DNA from: Stentor coeruleus
Taxonomy: Eukaryota; Ciliophora; Heterotrichea; Heterotrichida; Stentoridae
Assembly: GCA_001970955.1 (NCBI GenBank)
Contig: MPUH01001206.1
Location: forward strand, 1-21,077
Direction: 5' to 3'
DNA length: 21,077 nt
The notes under the pieces are model-generated. The model ran no database searches and had not been told where the DNA came from. It saw only the letters and a list, made by a program, of their open reading frames with translations. The position numbers were made by a program, and so were the translations under genes. Position 1 is the first letter of the stretch. The number at the start of each line of letters is the position of its first letter. Shown piece by piece: positions 17,246-21,077 of this stretch.

Positions 17246-19240
17246 CTAATCAAAATAACTCCCTGGAGTATTAAAATTTTCTTGTTTAAGTTTTTCTAAC
17301 AATTTCATGTCTTCCTCTTCTTGTAAAAACAGTGCTTGTTTGTAATCTTTGATTATAATAATCTCAGGTTTAATGTCTTGCATATCAACTATCTTATCTT
17401 GGTAATCAAAAGATGATACTGATGAGAACTCAGTATCACTATGATTAAATCCTAAATAATCTTCTTTATCATCATCATCCAAAACTGTTAAATCTTTTTT
17501 TTTATCGATAATTTTGTCGAAATTAAAAATATCTTCATTAAAATAAGTATTTTCTGTGTTATTCTTTGTAAATATTGACTTTTTATTCATCATTATGCTC
17601 ATAAACTCATTAGTGTTTAATAAAGAAGTTCTAAATGGTTCGATTTTTAAGTGATAATTAGCTGTTGTGTCTACAAAATCAACCCAAACTTGATTTTTAT
17701 AAGCAATTCCTGCAGATTTTAAGGTTGTCCATAAGAAAATCCCTATATAAAAAGAGTTTGCACCTGATAAAAAACTTTTAAGTTTGACTATAAGAGATAT
17801 AACTGATTTAACATGCTCAGGTGAATTTTGGTTTATAACTGAAAGGATTATTTTTAATAGGTATTTAAAAATCCTAACGTTATTTTCTTCGTTTTTGATA
17901 ATTTTTATTATAAGTGTACAAATTGTCTGGAGGTCGTAGCTTTTGAATTTTATGTGAACTGAAATTTTGTTTATAAGATAAGAAAGTTCCTATATATAAA
18001 TTACTTTTAGTTTTGAATACTCATTTTTTACTTTAATATCATTTACCAAATAATAAATAGTATCAAACAACTGCAATAAAAAGGTTTCCGAAAACTCTGT
18101 TTTACTAAACTCAGTATCAATTCTCTTTTTACATACAAAAAGTATCTGTTTATATGTACTCTTAATTTTCTTCCTATAAACAATATGTTTAAACAACTTA
18201 AAATAACTCTGAACATCAGCTTTATTTATCCATGATTCAAGGATTTTATCTCCTACATCAGTATTTGATCTCATAATTTTCTTTATAATATATTCAAACA
18301 TATCTGAATAATGCTGTGTATTTATAGTTTGTGAATTATCAATTATCATTTTTAAACAATCTGCGATACTAAGAGGATCGATTTCTTCATGTTTTTTTAA
18401 ATATTCTAATAAATTTTGAAATACAGTAGAACTTTGATCTTTAAAAAAACTGTTTTTTCCTTTTATGATAGCTTTGAATATTTGTGAAGATTTGTCACCC
18501 CATTCTTTGTTTTCATGTAAATATTGGATTAAAAAATTGACAAACTGTTGTCCTGTAGCATTTGCATCACAAAGTATTTCGGAAAATGATGTTAATAAAG
18601 AAAGTTCTTTATGGCATTTTTTTTTTGCAATGATTTTTTCAAGGATTAACTTTACAAGTTTTTTCCAATCAAAGTAGGTACTTCCTGTTATTTTTGCTTG
18701 TAAAGGCTTGATTATGTTGCTTAAAAGTTTTATTTCTTCATCTTCAACATTTTTTAATTCTGTAAGGTGTCTGATTAATTCACTCATGATATCTTCTAAT
18801 GTATTTATTTCTTTATCAGGGTATAACAATGTTATAAATTCTATTGTCTTATAAACTGGGGTTTTAAGAGCTTGAAAACAATTCATTTTCATGGTTTGTA
18901 AAATCAAATGGTAAGTTATTGGCAAAAAATCTTCAAAGTTCTCAGTTAAAACTCTTAATGTATACAAAGATAGAAGTATAGTACGTTGGGATTCGGCTGA
19001 TGAGTTAGGGGTGATTTGAGAGATTTTTTCTTTGAATTTTCCTATACATTTGGAGATTTGATTTTTACGATCTTTTAGATAATCTGAGATTTTTGATGCT
19101 TTGTTTTTGCAATAGTTTTCAGTTATTTCTATTGGTGCTTGCTCGTATATTATAGAAACACGCTGTTTTATTGTTAGCTGCTTTTTACAAGGTCTGCAGC
19201 ATAGTCTTCCACATTGTGAGCCCATATAATAATTTATCAT
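17246..19240 (-). CDS. EFR3-like acylated helical-repeat scaffold protein (two exons)
   Basis: Exon 1 is 19240-18005 (412 codons) and exon 2 is 17989-17246 (247 codons plus TAG). Removing the 15-nt intron between them keeps frame and gives 659 aa; I read exon 2 through without a stop. The second Met (M6, 19225) starts MGSQCGRLCCRPCKK, a myristoylation-type MG followed by four cysteines suited to palmitoylation and then basic residues; this may be the true start. The body is alpha-helical with HEAT/ARM-type periodicity, and the last 110 residues are acidic and hydrophilic. The Cys cluster followed by basic residues and NKASKISDYLKDR, then a helical rod, resembles the N-terminus of EFR3, which reads roughly NPxRIPKIAKYLEER in plants. 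EFR3 anchors PI4-kinase III alpha at the plasma membrane. EFR3 identity is inference from pattern; membrane anchoring is better supported. The gene is convergent with midasin, 191 bp apart. Confidence 0.72.
17990..18004 (-). other. 15-nt spliceosomal intron
   Basis: The minus strand reads GTAATTTATATATAG, exactly 15 nt, GT at the 5' end and TAG at the 3' end, between two in-frame exons. If retained it adds V-I-Y-I and then a stop, because its last codon is TAG; if removed, 412 codons join 247 more with no break. Introns of 15-16 nt are a known feature of heterotrich ciliates. Confidence 0.9.
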
Positions 19241-19349
19241 TCTGCATTATTTAAAAAATATGACTTGACACAGTATTATGATAAGAAAATAATAATAACA
19301 AAGTTTCTCATTACAATTTAAAGATAATTCCTAACTAATACTAACTAAT

Positions 19350-20353
19350 CTAATCTATAACTGGATAAATTACTTGGGCAGCCATATTGCATGTTCCTTT
19401 AGTATCATAATTCTTCTCATTTCATTCTATTATGAAATAGCCTCCGATTCCCTAGTTTGGACCCTAAGAATTTCTCCCAATCCAATAAGTTGAATTTTCC
19501 TAGTTATCATATCCAATAAACATAACCTCATGATTAACATTTTGCCCTTCACTACACCATTCATCAGGTATAACCACTTTTATAAAGTTGCATAGGTTTA
19601 ATAACAAATACAGCTGAATCAAGAGGTGTCTTAAATAAAGCTGCCATCATCTGAGCTCGTTATTAGGGATAACAGCATTCCAGTTTATTATTTTAAGTCC
19701 ATCACAACCTTTATTAACCTTCTTTTTCTTGCATTTTTTCTGTACTTCTTCTACATATTTATATTTTTCCTCCTGAGTTATGCATTTTGCTTCTATTAAA
19801 TAATCATAAACTTTATAACCTAAACCTCCAGAGTATTTTAAGTTTGGCTACAGTCAAGAACTTGTTGTTTACTTAAAGCTTCAGCTTGAGTATTGAATTT
19901 TATTGCTATAGCAGATTCGATAGTACCAACTAAAGCAAAAATGTATGAGGACATACAATTTCCTTGATCTTCAGGTTCAATGACCTTGTCGTTAATACCT
20001 CAATCCACAGATGTAGGCAAATTTATTGAGTTAAAGATATTTATGTGTTTTTCAAATTCTCTTGATTGTTTAAGAATAAGTCTTTGGTTGTCTAAGTACA
20101 TATCAGAAAACTCTTCATAAGTTAAATCTGCGAATGGACCAATGCCGAGTTTAGCTGATATCGATTTGCCGTTTAAATTATCAATGTATTCAAGATTGGC
20201 TTTGAAAATATCGTATCGTAATTTTTCCATGTCAGCATAATACCTTTTGTTGAATTGGGCTTTGAATAAATTGAACTTAGATTTCAGCTCTATTTGAGTT
20301 AGAGCCAAGGTGTTTATACAGAACAGAACTGCTACTTCTAGTAGTTTTTGCAT
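19350..20353 (-). pseudogene. papain-family (C1A, cathepsin L-like) cysteine protease pseudogene
   Basis: An intact start gives MQKLLEVAVLFCINTLALTQ, a good signal peptide. It is followed by an I29 inhibitor propeptide (KFNLFKAQFNKRY, GIGPFADLTYEEF) and the maturation site LPTSVD. The frame then breaks. TGA at 20000-20002 stands where the family has Trp. Frameshifts lie at about 19831-19850, 19648-19658 and 19567-19580. Further stops are at 19500-19502, 19464-19466, 19452-19454 and 19422-19424. Across the breaks mature-enzyme motifs remain: DQGNCMSSYIFALVG around the active site, QQVLDC, NHEVMFIGY with the catalytic His, and RNS with the catalytic Asn. The catalytic Cys position (CGSCW in papain) reads CMSSY, a serine. 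No 15- or 16-nt intron repairs these breaks. The final TAG is at 19350-19352. This would have been a secreted or lysosomal protease-like protein. Confidence 0.88.
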
Positions 20354-20644
20354 TTATTTAAACTATGGCTATAGGGAACATAGTTTAAGCTGATAATCCT
20401 TAAATATCAAATATACACTTAAATTATGTTTAAGCATATCAGGATTAAAAATTACACCTATACCATAGCCTTCCTTTTTAATTCTTTAAGGTCAGAGGGA
20501 AAATGCAATGCTTGAAAACAGGTAATTTATTATATACAAATTACACCATGATAAATATTTATTGTGAGATTATACTTTAATAAGATTATTTTTACTAATT
20601 GACATCGGGGGGTTTAATATTGAATATATACCATATTATTATAA
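20354..20644. other. divergent spacer
   Basis: 291 bp of AT-rich sequence between the start of the protease pseudogene (minus) and the AAA-ATPase-like fragment (plus). A run of six G at 20607-20612 stands out in composition. No gene, RNA or motif can be called. Confidence 0.4.
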
Positions 20645-20914
20645 ATGCTATTTAGAGTTAAAGCAAAACTTGTTCCCATTTCCAACTCACAAATACAAAG
20701 ATTTTTTTCCATAGCTCAGGGAAATAAATTTTATGGTGCTAGCAAACAGATATTTAGTGAATTAATAGGTAAAGGCAATGTCTTTGTGGATAAATCTATA
20801 CTTATAAAGAAGCTCTTGGATAATGATGATGGAGCAATTCTGTTTACCCGACCTCGAAGATGGGGGAAAACACTTAACATGAATATGCTTAAAATTTTCT
20901 CTCATTATATGTGA
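20645..20914 (+). pseudogene. truncated AAA-ATPase-like (PF09820-type) N-terminal fragment
   Basis: 89 codons ending in TGA. Residues 30-85 match the N-terminus of the predicted AAA-ATPase family (PF09820): FSELIGKGNVFVDKSILIKKLLD followed by ILFTRPRRWGKTLNMNMLKIF. RPRRWGKT (69-76) is this family's Walker A variant. Family members are normally several hundred residues, so Walker B and everything after it is missing. Homology ends at about residue 85, and the stop codon lies in the first copy of a direct repeat. The first 23 residues (MLFRVKAKLVPISNSQIQRFF) are basic and amphipathic and could target mitochondria. In other organisms the family occurs in expanded, mobile-looking copies; its role is unclear. 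It may be a gene remnant; expression of the short peptide cannot be excluded. Confidence 0.65.
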
Positions 20915-20929
20915 TTTTTCTTGTGCGAT
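20909..20929. repeat. direct repeat, copy 1
   Basis: A 21-bp unit beginning ATGTGATTTTTCTTGTGCGA, identical to 20996-21016. Similarity extends about 9 more bases to the right with two mismatches. This copy overlaps the last codon and stop of the AAA-ATPase-like fragment. Copies start 87 bp apart. Confidence 0.85.
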
Positions 20930-20950
20930 AGATTAAATTATACAGAACAA

Positions 20951-20967
20951 AGCAATAAAAAATTGCT
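20951..20967. repeat. short inverted repeat between the direct repeats
   Basis: AGCAAT-AAAAA-ATTGCT, a 6-bp stem with a 5-nt loop, lying between the two direct repeat copies. In AT-rich DNA this may be chance. Confidence 0.4.
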
Positions 20968-20995
20968 AATAATAATACAAATATTTTGTCTTTAG

Positions 20996-21016
20996 ATGTG
21001 ATTTTTCTTGTGCGAT
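20996..21016. repeat. direct repeat, copy 2
   Basis: Second perfect copy of the 21-bp unit, followed by GATTCAAT where copy 1 has GATTAAAT. No coding frame of note accompanies it. The window ends 61 bp further on, so more copies may lie outside. Confidence 0.85.
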
Positions 21017-21077
21017 TGATTCAATCTAAAGTTCTATGCATTAAAAATTGTTTGAAAACCTTCTACTAAAAAACGCG

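Noticed and set aside
20000..20002. TGA read as Trp (Blepharisma-type code)
   Set aside because: The TGA is at a Trp site, but other Trp sites of the same gene are TAG and there are three frameshifts, while the intact genes use only TGG for Trp and never TGA internally. Decay explains it better.
20911..20931. A 21-nt GT-AG stretch that could be an intron extending the AAA-ATPase-like fragment
   Set aside because: It is not 15-16 nt like the clear intron. The same sequence recurs 87 bp away without the AG, and the frame it would open is a low-complexity 22-codon tail with no resemblance to the family.

Overview
The window looks like macronuclear DNA of a heterotrich ciliate, most likely Stentor or a close relative. 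It is strongly AT-rich and gene-dense, with very short spacers. The long reading frames are open under the standard code: about 6,000 codons with no in-frame TAA, TAG or TGA, and tryptophan read as TGG. The one intron that can be demonstrated is exactly 15 nt long (GTAATTTATATATAG on the minus strand). Fifteen-nucleotide introns are a known heterotrich hallmark, and the standard code favours Stentor over Blepharisma, which reads UGA as Trp. The species name is inference.

Layout from left to right. The first 18 codons of a minus-strand gene run off the left edge (1-54). A 909-aa minus-strand gene (167-2896) encodes a probable pseudokinase followed by a helical region, a small Cys/His zinc-like knuckle and a SPRY domain. 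A 710-bp spacer (2897-3606) holds a GC-rich block and a decayed minus-strand coding remnant. Three plus-strand genes follow almost end to end. They are a small J-domain protein (3607-3966), a C2-like/coiled-coil/GAR-like cytoskeletal candidate (4031-5797), and an uninterrupted 3747-codon midasin gene (MDN1/REA1, 5811-17054) that fills more than half the window.

Midasin faces a convergent minus-strand gene (17246-19240). That gene is one protein of about 659 aa split by the 15-nt intron. It has an acylation-type N-terminus and a helical-repeat body that resembles EFR3, the plasma-membrane anchor of PI4-kinase III alpha. To its right lie a papain-family protease pseudogene on the minus strand (19350-20353) and a truncated plus-strand fragment of an AAA-ATPase-like (PF09820-type) gene (20645-20914). 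The fragment ends at the first copy of a direct repeat.

The genes are unrelated housekeeping or cell-structure genes packed together, not one pathway: ribosome assembly (midasin), chaperone partner (J protein), microtubule or cortex (GAR-like), membrane scaffold (EFR3-like) and possible signalling scaffold (pseudokinase-SPRY). The right-hand 1.7 kb and the 2.9-3.6 kb spacer differ from the rest in holding broken genes. No tRNA, rRNA, CRISPR array or recognisable transposon was found.
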